Source: Arthrobacter rhizosphaerae
GTDB lineage: Bacteria; Actinomycetota; Actinomycetes; Actinomycetales; Micrococcaceae
DNA length: 64,000 nucleotides
Assembly (NCBI RefSeq): GCF_023062595.1
Contig: NZ_JALLAN010000005.1
Span: 1 to 64,000, forward strand
Direction: 5' to 3'
In this document: one piece after another, positions 9,147 through 17,690 of the stretch
Position numbering within the stretch: the stretch's first letter is position 1
Layout of the letters: each line of letters begins with the position of its first letter
The notes under the pieces: generated by a model
What the model was told of the DNA's origin: nothing
What the model saw: only the letters and a program-made list of their open reading frames with translations
The model's database searches: none
Made by a program: the position numbers and the translations under genes

Positions 9147-9241
9147 CAGTAGTTCCTGAACCGCCTCGCTCGGCGTTGTCAGGGTAAACGCAATTCTGTG
9201 CAGCCGGGAGAGACTTAGGCGGGCGCCCGATATCTGGCACG

Positions 9242-9664
9242 ATGGGTGCTGTGAGTTTCTTCCTGGTTTTTCTCGCCGTCGCACTGCTCGGCGTCACAGT
9301 TTTCTTCGGCACAGGCGTCGGCACCAAGTTCCGCAGCAGGAGCGCCGTCAACGGCGTGCTTGAGGAGGGCTTTGATGAGCCGGTGGCATCGCTCCCCCCG
9401 GTTTTGCTGCCAGCGGATCCGAAACCGTCCGACGTCGACCACCTCCGTTTTGCCCTTGGCCTGCGGGGATACCGGATGGACCAGGTGGACCAGGTGCTGG
9501 ATGAACTCCGTGACAAGCTCGCGGAGAAGGATGCCGAAATCGCCAGGCTCCGCGCAGCCGTTGTTTCCACCGGCTCCGCTGCTTCCCCCGGCTCCGCTGC
9601 TTCCCCCGGCTCCGCTGCTTCCCCCGGCTCCGGCATGCGAACGGTGCAGGAGGAAGGCTCTTGA
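9242..9664 (+). CDS. membrane-anchored DivIVA-domain protein
   Basis: 140 aa: one N-terminal transmembrane helix (about 3-22), a short linker, then a DivIVA/Wag31-like motif (VDHLRFALGLRGYRMDQVD, about 64-82) running into a predicted coiled coil with heptad charges (L-R-D-K-L-A-E-K-D-A-E-I). The tail holds three GSAASP repeats encoded by an 18-bp DNA repeat. DivIVA domains mark polar or septal scaffolding in actinobacteria, so a role in localising envelope growth is a reasonable inference. Its TGA overlaps the TTG start of the next gene, a predicted glycosyltransferase. Confidence 0.8.
   Translation: MGAVSFFLVFLAVALLGVTVFFGTGVGTKFRSRSAVNGVLEEGFDEPVASLPPVLLPADPKPSDVDHLRFALGLRGYRMDQVDQVLDELRDKLAEKDAEIARLRAAVVSTGSAASPGSAASPGSAASPGSGMRTVQEEGS
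9572..9632 (+). repeat. 18-bp tandem repeat in DivIVA-domain gene
   Basis: Three identical copies of GGCTCCGCTGCTTCCCCC (9572-9625) and seven bases of a fourth. The unit is in frame (GSAASP) and lies in a disordered C-terminal tail, so copy-number change by slippage would keep the frame. Confidence 0.95.
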
Positions 9665-10941
9665 GCGGACAGGAAACGGCTCCTGGCAGGAACTGGAGCT
9701 TTACTCGCCCGCGCTCCGGGAGGCGTCTGGACAGGATCATGGCTGATGCCCTTGCCGCGGCCGGCCGATGGCCGTGGTGGCTGCAAGTGGGCGCCGTGTA
9801 CCTTGGGGCCAGGCTGATCAGTGCTTGCATTTTCATGGCAGCCGCCCTGCACCAAGGCACTAATCCTTGGTTTCCGGCCAAGCCGGATTACTGGAACTTC
9901 ATCAATATCTGGGATGCCCGCTGGTACGGCGAGATTGCCACCAACGGCTATCCCTCCGAACTTCCCCTGGATGATTCGGGTAACGTCCAGGAAAACGCCT
10001 GGGCCTTTTATGCCCTCTTCCCGGTGCTTGGCCGGGCGGTCTCAGGGCTTACCGGGCTTCCACCGGCGGCATCGCTGACTGCAATCGCAATGACCGCAGG
10101 GCTTGGCGCTGCCTTGGTGACGTATCGGCTCTTCCGCCACAAGGCCTCCCATGTTGCTGCCCTGTGGGGGATCGTGTTCTTTTCCACGTTTCCCGTGGCT
10201 CCTGTGCTCCAGATTCCCTATGCGGAGTCCCTAAACCTGCTGTTGCTGGCTTCAGCCTTGCTGCTCCTGGTCCGGCGCCAGTACCTGTGGGCGATGCCCG
10301 TTGTCCTGCTGATGTGCCTCTCCCGGCCCACGGGAGTGCCGTTCGCGGCGACGGCTGGGCTCATCCTTTGCTACCACCTCTGGCAGCATTTCCGGCCTGC
10401 AGAGCGGAGAGGGGGCAGTAGTCACAGCGTCGCTGAATTGTGGAGCCTGGCGGGTCTTACCGTGGTCAGTTGCCTCGGGGCCCTGATGTGGCCCGGAATC
10501 GCCTGGCTGGTGACTGGTGACATCCGGGCGTATACCAAGACCGAGACAGTCTGGCGCGGGCATGACCTCGTACCCTTCATGCCGTGGTTCGACACAGGCA
10601 CACTGCTGTTCGGGCCGGTCCTGGGGATTCTGGCCCCCTTCGTGTTCGTTGCAATTTTCGGCCTTGTGATGGTGACTCGGCCTGTGCGTGCACTCGGTGT
10701 CGAGCTGCGCCTCTGGTGTGTCTGTTACATGGGGTACCTGCTGGTGTTCCTGCATCCCCAGACCAGTACCTTCAGGATGCTCCTCCCTCTGTTTCCACTG
10801 GCACTCAGCGCCGCGCTGGTTTCGAGATCAGGCGCCTACCGGACTGTTGTTGCGATCATGTTCGTCCTCCTGCAAATCGTCTGGATAGTGTGGCTCTGGG
10901 CCTGGGCACAGTTGCCAGGAGGCGGAGATTACCCGCCCTGA
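9661..10941 (+). CDS. PIG-V-like GT-C mannosyltransferase
   Basis: A multi-pass membrane protein of 426 aa with about ten hydrophobic helices. After the first helix comes WDARWYGEIATNGYP (84-98), the luminal acidic loop typical of PIG-V/GT-C enzymes that use polyprenyl-phosphate sugars. Bacterial members add mannose to lipoglycans or proteins. The TTG start at 9661 overlaps the stop of the DivIVA-domain gene (TTGA), implying coupled translation; an ATG at 9739 is an alternative that would remove 26 mostly basic residues. Donor and acceptor are not shown by the sequence. Confidence 0.75.
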   Translation: MSGQETAPGRNWSFTRPRSGRRLDRIMADALAAAGRWPWWLQVGAVYLGARLISACIFMAAALHQGTNPWFPAKPDYWNFINIWDARWYGEIATNGYPSELPLDDSGNVQENAWAFYALFPVLGRAVSGLTGLPPAASLTAIAMTAGLGAALVTYRLFRHKASHVAALWGIVFFSTFPVAPVLQIPYAESLNLLLLASALLLLVRRQYLWAMPVVLLMCLSRPTGVPFAATAGLILCYHLWQHFRPAERRGGSSHSVAELWSLAGLTVVSCLGALMWPGIAWLVTGDIRAYTKTETVWRGHDLVPFMPWFDTGTLLFGPVLGILAPFVFVAIFGLVMVTRPVRALGVELRLWCVCYMGYLLVFLHPQTSTFRMLLPLFPLALSAALVSRSGAYRTVVAIMFVLLQIVWIVWLWAWAQLPGGGDYPP

Positions 10942-11171
10942 GCCCTGATTCGCGGCTCTTCCCCGGCGTGTTTTGGACTGCGTGTCGAAAGTCCATCAAT
11001 TAGCTGTGCGCGGTCAATTACGGGATAATAGAGGTAAGCAAGGACAAATGGCATTCGACAGTGTTCAGCCATGGCGGCTGCGGTAGCGGCCGTCATAGCG
11101 GCTTGTTTGACCATGCGGACACAGCCCGTCCGGGCTGGTATGTCCTGGGACTACTGGAGGGGATATTCCTC

Positions 11172-11339
11172 ATGGCGGCTATGAAACCACGCACCGGCGA
11201 CGGCCCGATGGAAGTAACCAAAGAAGGCCGCAGCCTCATCATGCGTGTGCCGCTCGAAGGCGGAGGACGGCTTGTAGTTGAGCTCAACGCTGCAGAGGCG
11301 GCGAACCTGAAGGAATGCCTGGTGGGCGTTACCGAATAG
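11172..11339 (+). CDS. DUF3117 domain-containing small protein
   Basis: A 55-aa protein (MAAMKPRTGDGPMEV at the N-terminus) that matches the DUF3117 family, almost invariant in actinobacteria and of unknown function. ATG 11172 has a strong site, GGAGGGG, about 10 nt upstream; a longer in-frame upstream extension has no support. It is compact and mixed beta/alpha, with no cysteines except one near the C-terminus. The 230 bp upstream contain GATAAT at 11024-11029, a possible -10. In mycobacteria a homologue lies in the same dapD-sigE neighbourhood. Confidence 0.9.
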   Translation: MAAMKPRTGDGPMEVTKEGRSLIMRVPLEGGGRLVVELNAAEAANLKECLVGVTE

Positions 11340-11426
11340 ATTCTCCGGGGCGGGGCCGGTAGCCAAGTGGCTGGCGGCCCTGTCCTTTTTAATTCCCGGC
11401 CCTAGAGTTGCTCGACGGACCCCGCG

Positions 11427-12059
11427 CTATTTCTTGACGGCTACGAGCAATCCATCGCCAGTGGGCAACATTGCCGACACCAGACGTTCGTCGTCGCGGA
11501 TTGCCTTGCCTACCTGGCGCAGGACCACGGTGCTGGCGTCCCGGGCTGCGGGGTTGGAGACCCTGTCCTTATCGAGTGCGTCGTTCACGATAAGGAGGCC
11601 ACGGGACTTGAGCAGGCGGATCGCCTGTTCGACGTAGCCGGGAAGCCCTTGCTTGTCCGCATCCACAAACACAAGGTCGTAGGCAGCATCCGTCAGACGC
11701 GGGAGGACGTCGGCTGCGCGGCCGGAGATCGTGCGCGTGCGGTTGGCCGGGCTGCCGGCTTCCTGGAAGGCTTCGCGTGCTGCCTTGAGGTGTTCCACAT
11801 CCACGTCGATGGTTGTCAGCACCGATTGCGGTCCCAACCCTCTGAGTATGCAGACACCGGAGACGCCGGCTCCCGTGCCTATCTCGACAGCAGTTTGTGC
11901 CTTTGACGCCGCTGCAAGCACGGTGAGGGCGGCACCGACACCGGGACCGATCGGCGTTACACCAAGTTCGAAGGAACGTTCACGAGCGTGCAGCAGCACC
12001 TCATCCTCAGCAGGCAGATCTTCTGCATAGGACCAGCTCGTGGACTTATCGGCGCTCAT
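11427..12059 (-). CDS. class I SAM-dependent O-methyltransferase
   Basis: 210 aa of the Methyltransf_3 (catechol/caffeoyl-CoA-type) family. The SAM-binding motif EIGTGAGVSGV lies near 57-67, an acidic SAM-ribose residue in TTIDVD near 85-90, and the metal-binding Asp in LVFVDADK near 129-136. The acceptor is unknown. It diverges from sigE; the same pairing (O-methyltransferase next to sigE) occurs in mycobacteria. The start at 12059 lacks a clear Shine-Dalgarno sequence. Confidence 0.88.
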   Translation of the reverse strand: MSADKSTSWSYAEDLPAEDEVLLHARERSFELGVTPIGPGVGAALTVLAAASKAQTAVEIGTGAGVSGVCILRGLGPQSVLTTIDVDVEHLKAAREAFQEAGSPANRTRTISGRAADVLPRLTDAAYDLVFVDADKQGLPGYVEQAIRLLKSRGLLIVNDALDKDRVSNPAARDASTVVLRQVGKAIRDDERLVSAMLPTGDGLLVAVKK

Positions 12060-12371
12060 GGAGGATTCGCTTTCTGGGCGGCAGGGGGCGTTTGTAACAG
12101 AGTACTGTGTCTGACGCTGTTGACCGGGAAGGTGACGGCGTTGCAGCCTGGAGACTACGTTGTCTACCGGTTCGGGTGGGCGGAAACGGCGCTCTTGGCG
12201 AAGAGTGCTCTCATCGCAATTGCGCCTTGGGCTGAAGTGCTTTGGATTTCAGGAAACTCCCAGCCAAATTTGACATGATAATTATCCGGTCATCCAACAG
12301 ATGGGCGGCACCGAATCATTGGTGTCAGAGCACCAATCGGCGTTAGTACCCATCCACGAGGGGAGTGGACG
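12060..12371. promoter_or_regulatory. intergenic control region of sigE and O-methyltransferase
   Basis: 312 bp without a gene. It contains a perfect 10-bp palindrome, GATAATTATC, at 12277-12286, directly after TTGACA at 12270-12275, about 90 bp before sigE. GGAAAC at 12252-12257 resembles the ECF -35 GGAAC, but no matching -10 is clear. The sigE ribosome binding site GAGGGGAG ends about 6 bases before the ATG. I could not settle the transcription start. Confidence 0.4.
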
Positions 12372-13001
12372 ATGTCAGCATCAGTTGTGGCACCTGTCCC
12401 TGCAGTTGAAGATTCGGGAACCCCGGCGGACGCCGTATGGGTCAGGCCAACTTGGGAAGAAGTGGTCACCAACCACTCAGCCAAGGTATACCGCCTTGCG
12501 TTTCGCCTGACCGGCAACAAGTACGACGCCGAGGACCTTACCCAGGAAGTGTTCGTGCGGGTGTTCCGTTCCTTGGAAAACTTCAAGCCGGGCACCCTTG
12601 ATGGCTGGCTGCACCGCATCACTACCAACCTTTTCCTCGACCAGGCGAGGCGCAAGAACCGGATCCGTTTCGATGCCCTTGCCGACGACGCCGAGTCCCG
12701 CTTGCCTGGCCGTGAACCCGGGCCGGAGCAGAGCTTTGAGCTCAACAACCTCGATCTCGATGTCCAGGCGGCTCTGGAAGAGTTGCCTCCCGACTTCCGG
12801 GCGGCCGTTGTGCTCTGCGATCTTGAGGGCCTTTCCTATGACGAGGTGGCTTTGGCGCTCGGCGTCAAACTGGGCACCGTGCGCTCCCGGATTCACCGAG
12901 GACGCACCATGCTGCGGGAGAAGCTGGCGCACCGCGATCCGCGTCCGGCCCAAAGTTTGAAGCCTCGTCTCAACATGCCCCGCATCGCCGGCGTCCTCTG
13001 A
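12372..13001 (+). CDS. sigE: ECF RNA polymerase sigma factor SigE
   Basis: A 209-aa extracytoplasmic-function sigma factor for envelope stress. Region 2 (about 35-100) holds [13 protein letters not shown] and D-G-W-L-H-R-I for -10 recognition and melting. Region 4 (about 135-185) holds L-P-P-D-F-R-A-A-V and the helix-turn-helix [20 protein letters not shown] for -35 binding. Region 3 is missing, as in all ECF factors. ATG 12372 has a GAGGGGAG site. The next gene, 8 bp downstream, is its probable anti-sigma factor, and tatB follows. The subgroup assignment rests on this order and on region 4. Confidence 0.92.
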   Translation: MSASVVAPVPAVEDSGTPADAVWVRPTWEEVVTNHSAKVYRLAFRLTGNKYDAEDLTQEVFVRVFRSLENFKPGTLDGWLHRITTNLFLDQARRKNRIRFDALADDAESRLPGREPGPEQSFELNNLDLDVQAALEELPPDFRAAVVLCDLEGLSYDEVALALGVKLGTVRSRIHRGRTMLREKLAHRDPRPAQSLKPRLNMPRIAGVL

Positions 13002-13009
13002 TCGGCCTT

Positions 13010-13975
13010 ATGGGTCGGTCACGTCATCCTGGTCTGTTTCTACGGCTGGTTCAGTCCGTAAAGTCCGGCATCGGCAAGAAGCACGGTGCCTGCAGGGCAA
13101 CCTTGGAAGCCTGCCCTGATTGCTCCTCTGCCGTGCATCGCGAACGGCAGTACCTGGAGCGGCTGCACAGCGCGGCTGTGCCTGCCGCGCCCGATGATCT
13201 CGTCGCCAGGCTTTTGTCCAGGACCCAGGAACTTGCCATGGCTGTCCCTGAACCGGTTTCCAGGATGCGCTCCAGAATGAAGCTGGTTCAGCTCTTGCTG
13301 GCCTGCACTGCGGCCGTGGCCGGATTGATGGGTGTGGCCGCGTTCATCGTGGGAGGCGATCCGGTTCCCCAGGCGGGAACAGCAGCCGCTGGCTCCCTGA
13401 CAGACAAGGGCAACACCTTGGCGGCAGGAAGCGTGCAGGAGCTACGGAGCCAAGGATGGATTTGCCCTGAACTGTCCCGTGCGGGTTTCCACGTGGTTTC
13501 AGCCAAGGCCGACGTCATGGCGGGGGAACCGGCGATGGAGTTGCGCCTTTCGAATGGGACGAATCACGCGACCATCATTGAGCAGCACTCCTCTTCTGCC
13601 GGAGCGTCTCCGGGGCTTCCCGCGGGTCTACGCGAGCCTGTGAACCCTCTGACCGGGCATGCCGCTTCAGAGGACGGTTTTACCCAGGTGACCACCGGGG
13701 ACGGTTTGGATGCTGGCAGCCTTTGGGTCTTTTCGGGTAACCCGCAACGAGCGATCTACCAGGTCAATGGCGTCACCTTCGCCTATGTGTCGGATCTGCC
13801 GCAGCAGCAGGCAGCGACCGCTTTGGCCGCGCTGACCCAGTCTGCTCCGGGCGCCTCCTTGACGGGTTCTTCAGCCGGACCCGGGTCCTTGGAGGAGCGT
13901 GCTGGGGACGAGGATCTGATGGCCCGGTTTCAAAGGGGGATAGGCCGCATCTTTGGCGGCATCACCCCCTCATGA
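13010..13975 (+). CDS. anti-sigma factor (RseA-like, altered zinc site)
   Basis: 321 aa: a short cytoplasmic N-terminal domain, one transmembrane helix (about 92-114), and an extracytoplasmic Ala/Ser-rich domain. Position after sigE and the CPDC pair near residues 37-40 identify it as the sigE regulator. The usual H-x3-C-x2-C zinc motif reads T-L-E-A-C-P-D-C here, so the histidine is threonine. The preceding segment is also diverged from the family's V-D-G-x-L pattern. Either the domain has lost zinc, another residue (His or Cys in K-H-G-A-C) replaces it, or the start region is wrong. No ribosome binding site is evident at the ATG. Confidence 0.7.
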   Translation: MGRSRHPGLFLRLVQSVKSGIGKKHGACRATLEACPDCSSAVHRERQYLERLHSAAVPAAPDDLVARLLSRTQELAMAVPEPVSRMRSRMKLVQLLLACTAAVAGLMGVAAFIVGGDPVPQAGTAAAGSLTDKGNTLAAGSVQELRSQGWICPELSRAGFHVVSAKADVMAGEPAMELRLSNGTNHATIIEQHSSSAGASPGLPAGLREPVNPLTGHAASEDGFTQVTTGDGLDAGSLWVFSGNPQRAIYQVNGVTFAYVSDLPQQQAATALAALTQSAPGASLTGSSAGPGSLEERAGDEDLMARFQRGIGRIFGGITPS

Positions 13976-14053
13976 CGGACATTCACACCTGTATGCTTCT
14001 CTGCCTTTCGCAGGAATCGTCACCGGGCTCCCGGAGAGGGTAATCTTCCTAAA

Positions 14054-14446
14054 GTGTTTGGAATCAATGGCCCGGAGTTTTTACTTCTGCTGATCATCGG
14101 TGTGATGGTGATCGGTCCCCAGCGCCTGCCCGAATACACCCAGAAACTCGCGAACCTGGTGAAGGAAGTCCGCCGGATGGCGTCCGGCGCCCGGGAACAG
14201 ATTAAAGACGAGGTGGGGATCGACATCGATGATGTCGACTGGAAGAAGTACGATCCCCGGCAGTACGATCCCCGCCGCATCATCAAAGAAGCGCTGTTGG
14301 AGGATGACACCAAAGCGGTCAGCGAAGGCGCTCCTGGAGCGGTTGCCGCCGCTGCAGCTGCAACTGCTTCGGAATCGCGCCCCGCACGCGTCGTCGAACG
14401 TCTTGCTGACGGTGCAGCCGCGCCTTTCGACTCTGAGGCCACTTAG
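14054..14446 (+). CDS. tatB: Sec-independent protein translocase TatB
   Basis: 130 aa. A single N-terminal membrane helix (about 6-20, with F-G-I-N-G-P-E-F before it) is followed by a G-P-Q-R-L-P hinge and a long amphipathic helix, then an acidic and Ala-rich tail. The Pro-Glu pair in the first ten residues is typical of TatB rather than TatA. It forms the twin-arginine signal receptor with TatC, which is not in this window. The start is GTG 14054; TAATCT (14041-14046) lies 7 nt upstream, so a leaderless promoter separate from sigE is likely. The block sigE - anti-sigma - tatB - mrp is conserved in actinobacteria. Confidence 0.88.
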   Translation: MFGINGPEFLLLLIIGVMVIGPQRLPEYTQKLANLVKEVRRMASGAREQIKDEVGIDIDDVDWKKYDPRQYDPRRIIKEALLEDDTKAVSEGAPGAVAAAAAATASESRPARVVERLADGAAAPFDSEAT

Positions 14447-14470
14447 GGGCAGATACCCTGACTTACCCGG

Positions 14471-15598
14471 TCAGCGGGGCTGTAGCCCCAGCGATAGACC
14501 CGTGAGTCCTCGTGGTCTCGCCGCCAGTTTGCCGGCGATGCTGTTCAAGGCGGATGCGGCAGGTGTCTCGGGGCGGTTGAGAACGATCGGAACACCTGCG
14601 TCTCCGCCTTCCCGCAGAAGAATGTCCAGCGGAATCTGTCCGAGCAAGGGGACGTCGGTACCGACGGTGGCAGAGAGACGCTCGGCCAGCACTGCACCGC
14701 CTCCGGTACCGAAGAGGTCCATCCGGCTGCCGTCGGGCATCTCCAAATACGACATGTTTTCCACGACGCCCGCCACCGACTGTCCTGTCTGGGTTGCGAT
14801 GGCCCCGGCTCGCTCAGCGACGTCAGCAGCGGCAACCTGAGGAGTGGTCACCACCAGGATCTCGGCCTTGGGCAGCAGTTGGGCAACGGAGATGGCGATA
14901 TCGCCGGTTCCGGGAGGCAGATCGAGGAAGAGTGCATCGAGGTCGCCGAAGTAGACGTCGGTGAGGAACTGTTCGAGTGCGCGGTGCAGCATGGGCCCCC
15001 GCCAAGCCACCGGCTGGTTGCCGGAAACGAACATCCCGATGGAGATCACTTTGACCCCGTAAGCCACCGGCGGCAGGATCATATCGTCCACCCGGGTGGG
15101 TGCCTGTTTGATGCCCATCAGCGCCGGGACAGAGAAGCCGTAAACATCGGCGTCGATGATGCCCACGCGCAGGCCTTGGGCCGCGAGGGAGCAAGCGAGG
15201 TTCACCGTTACGGATGACTTGCCCACCCCGCCCTTGCCGCTGGCTACCGCGTAGACCTTGGTCAATGAGCCGGGCTGGTTGAAGGGGATTCCGCGCTGGC
15301 CGCCTGGACCGCGCAGCTTCTCCTTCAGGGCATCCCGCTGCGACTGGGTCATCACCTTGAGCTCGACTTCGACGCCGGACACCCCCGGGACCGCTGCGAG
15401 GGCAGCTTCGGCGTCTGCGGTGATGGTTCCCCGGAGGGGGCATCCGGCGATGGTCAGCAGCACGGTGAGGCGAACCAACCCAGCCTCTGAAATATCGACT
15501 CCGCCCACCATGCCCAACTCCGTAATGGGTCGGCGCAGCTCGGGATCGATGACTGTGGCCAAAGCAGCGTCAACTGCCGGGGCCAATGAGCTACTCAT
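14471..15598 (-). CDS. Mrp/NBP35-family P-loop iron-sulfur carrier
   Basis: 375 aa: an N-terminal MIP18/DUF59 domain (about 5-85, with conserved Cys53 in AGCPLRGTI) and a C-terminal Mrp ATPase with the deviant Walker A GKGGVGKSS (121-129), a D-A-D-V-Y-G-F-S switch region and L-D-L-P-P-G-T-G-D. The family (ApbC, Mrp) delivers Fe-S clusters. The C-terminal CxxC that holds the cluster in enterobacterial Mrp is not present (the region reads NMSYLEMPDG), which I recall is also true of mycobacterial Mrp. It converges with tatB and lies 10 bp downstream of the DUF1003 gene. Confidence 0.88.
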   Translation of the reverse strand: MSSSLAPAVDAALATVIDPELRRPITELGMVGGVDISEAGLVRLTVLLTIAGCPLRGTITADAEAALAAVPGVSGVEVELKVMTQSQRDALKEKLRGPGGQRGIPFNQPGSLTKVYAVASGKGGVGKSSVTVNLACSLAAQGLRVGIIDADVYGFSVPALMGIKQAPTRVDDMILPPVAYGVKVISIGMFVSGNQPVAWRGPMLHRALEQFLTDVYFGDLDALFLDLPPGTGDIAISVAQLLPKAEILVVTTPQVAAADVAERAGAIATQTGQSVAGVVENMSYLEMPDGSRMDLFGTGGGAVLAERLSATVGTDVPLLGQIPLDILLREGGDAGVPIVLNRPETPAASALNSIAGKLAARPRGLTGLSLGLQPR

Positions 15599-15608
15599 GG
15601 AGCGGTAC

Positions 15609-16349
15609 TCAGCTTTCAGGGTGGTTGGGGCTTTCCGGCGGGTTGAGATGCGCAGGCTTGCTGGAGGTTTCCGGCTTGATCTTGGGGATCTGCTGGGTCC
15701 GGGGATTGCGTTGCTTCTCCCGGCGTTCCTTCAGTTTTTCGCGGACCTTTTCCTTGGGCGACTCGTGGCTGCCGGCGCCCGAGGGATCGTGCTTCCGGAG
15801 TTCCTCCTGGGCTTCCAGCATGTCCTCCAGCAGGCTGCGGAGTTCGGCTCGAACGTAATCACGGGTAGCCACTTCACGCAAGGCAATTCGCAGCGATGCC
15901 AGTTCCCGGGTCAGGTACTCCGTGTCGGACAGGTTCCGCTCGGCACGCTGGCGATCCTGCTGCAGGGACACGCGGTCCCTGTCGTCCTGCCTGTTCTGGG
16001 CCAGCAACAGTAGCGGAGCAGCATATGAGGCCTGCAGGGACAGCATCAGGGTCAGCAAGGTATAGCCAAGGGCGCGGGAGTCGAATTGCCACTCCACTGG
16101 GGCCCAGGTGTTCCAGACGAGCCAGACGACAACGAACACCGTCATGTAGACAAGGAACTGGGGAGTACCCATAAAGCGGGCAAAGCCCTCAGTGCTCTGG
16201 CCAAAAGCGTCCGGGTTGGGCGAGAACTTCGGGAGAATCCGCTGACGCCCGCTTAGGGGTGTATCCAGGCCGCCTGTGACGCTTTGCCTGCCGACCAGCC
16301 GGCCATTGAGCTTCCGGGGGGCGTTCTGATCAGCCAATGCGGCCTCCAA
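15609..16349 (-). CDS. DUF1003 two-helix membrane protein
   Basis: 246 aa. The DUF1003 core has two membrane helices (about 66-84 and 95-117) and the family signature L-S-L-Q-A-S-Y-A-A-P at the end of the second. It is followed by a long charged cytoplasmic tail with coiled-coil character (about 120-215) and a Pro-rich end. Function is unknown. Its first 20 bases overlap the end of the MgtE-like gene upstream, so the two are probably translated together. The same pair occurs in mycobacteria. Confidence 0.85.
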   Translation of the reverse strand: MEAALADQNAPRKLNGRLVGRQSVTGGLDTPLSGRQRILPKFSPNPDAFGQSTEGFARFMGTPQFLVYMTVFVVVWLVWNTWAPVEWQFDSRALGYTLLTLMLSLQASYAAPLLLLAQNRQDDRDRVSLQQDRQRAERNLSDTEYLTRELASLRIALREVATRDYVRAELRSLLEDMLEAQEELRKHDPSGAGSHESPKEKVREKLKERREKQRNPRTQQIPKIKPETSSKPAHLNPPESPNHPES

Positions 16350-17613
16350 GTTTCCTTATCGGGACGTCATCCTCGTGGGCACGCCAGTCATCAGGCAACA
16401 GGTGATCAAGCACGTCATCAACAGTCACCGCCCCCACGAGCCGGCCGTCGTCATTGACCACGGGAAGCGAGTTCAGGTTGTACGTGGCAAGCGCGCGGGC
16501 AACTTCACTGATGTGCGCCTGGTCCGACAACGGTTCAAGGTTTTTGTCCACAAGATTGCCCAGGGGCTCCGGGGGAGGATAGCGCAGCAACTGCTGAATG
16601 TGCACAACACCCAGGAACCGGCCTGTGGGTGTTTCCAGCGGAGGCCTGGTGATAAAGATGGACGATGCCAGAGCAGGAGAAAGTTCCTCGCGGCGGACAT
16701 GGGCCAACGCCTCTGCGACAGTCGCTTCCGGCGGAAGGATCACCGGGACGGGAGTCATGAGCCCGCCTGCAGTGTCCTCGTCGTATTCCAGCAGGCGCCG
16801 GACGTCCTCTGCCCCCTCGGGCTCCATCAGCTGCAGCAGCTCCTCGGCCTGCGCTGAAGGCAGTTCGGCGAGCAGGTCCGCGGCGTCGTCGGGATCCATC
16901 TCCTCCAGAACGTCAGCAGCACGCTCGACATCGAGGGCGGAGAGGATTTCCACCTGATCGCCCTCGGGCATCTCCTGCAGGACGTCCGCCAGCCGTTCGT
17001 CCTGGAGTTCACTTGCCACTTCAAAGCGGCGCTTGTCGCTCATCTCCTGGAGTGCTTCGGCGAAGTCGGCCGGCTTCAGGTCTTCGTGTGTAGCCACGAA
17101 CTGGGTTGCGGCCTGGGGCTCCGTTTTGGCTACCTGCAAAGCATCGGCCCAGTCGATGATCATGGTCTCATTGCGGCGGAGCCTGCTCAGTGGGGACAGT
17201 GAATGACCTCGACGGACAAACAATTTGCTGACGAACCAGTCGCCGGAGCGGTGCCGGTCCATTGCGATGTCCTCGATGGTGGCGTCGCCGCTGCCGTCAG
17301 CGAGGGTTACCCGGCGGTCGAACATTTCGGCCACCACGAGCGTTTCTGCACCGCGCTGCTCGAAGCGGCGCAGGTTCACCAGCCCCGTGCAGATGATCTG
17401 GGTCTGGTCGATCGAGGTGATGCGCGTCATCGGTACAAAGACCCGTTTCTTTCCCGGAACTTCGACGACGATGCCCACCACGTGGGGGGCGCCGCGGCTG
17501 CCGCGGGACAGCACCACGACATCGCGCAACCTGCCCAGACGATCGCCCAAGGGGTCGAAGACGTCCAGTCCAAGTAAGCGCGCGACAAATACCCGCGAAT
17601 GATTGGTGCTCAC
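16330..17613 (-). CDS. soluble MgtE-N/CBS-domain protein with PRC barrel
   Basis: 427 aa with no membrane segment. Order: a PRC-barrel-like domain (about 5-75), a second barrel-like stretch (about 110-150), an MgtE N domain with its acidic helical repeats (about 165-285, runs such as L-E-E-M-D-P-D-D-A-A-D-L-L) and a CBS pair (about 290-410). These are the Mg2+-sensing parts of the MgtE channel; the five-helix transport domain is missing. A regulatory role toward the overlapping DUF1003 protein is an inference. GTG 17613 follows TAGCCT (17620-17625) by six bases, so a leaderless start is likely. Confidence 0.85.
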   Translation of the reverse strand: MSTNHSRVFVARLLGLDVFDPLGDRLGRLRDVVVLSRGSRGAPHVVGIVVEVPGKKRVFVPMTRITSIDQTQIICTGLVNLRRFEQRGAETLVVAEMFDRRVTLADGSGDATIEDIAMDRHRSGDWFVSKLFVRRGHSLSPLSRLRRNETMIIDWADALQVAKTEPQAATQFVATHEDLKPADFAEALQEMSDKRRFEVASELQDERLADVLQEMPEGDQVEILSALDVERAADVLEEMDPDDAADLLAELPSAQAEELLQLMEPEGAEDVRRLLEYDEDTAGGLMTPVPVILPPEATVAEALAHVRREELSPALASSIFITRPPLETPTGRFLGVVHIQQLLRYPPPEPLGNLVDKNLEPLSDQAHISEVARALATYNLNSLPVVNDDGRLVGAVTVDDVLDHLLPDDWRAHEDDVPIRKLGGRIG

Positions 17614-17690
17614 TTGTACAGGCTACCGAGTCTGCTCTCTTTTAGCTGAATTTACAGCCGCCACACATGATCATGGGCAAGAATGGGGGT

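Noticed and set aside
13010..13110. Frameshift at the start of the anti-sigma gene
   Set aside because: Frames 2 and 3 give G-H-V-I-L and T-S-S-W-S stretches, but neither restores a clear ZAS domain better than the annotated frame. Kept as a point to check, not as a pseudogene.
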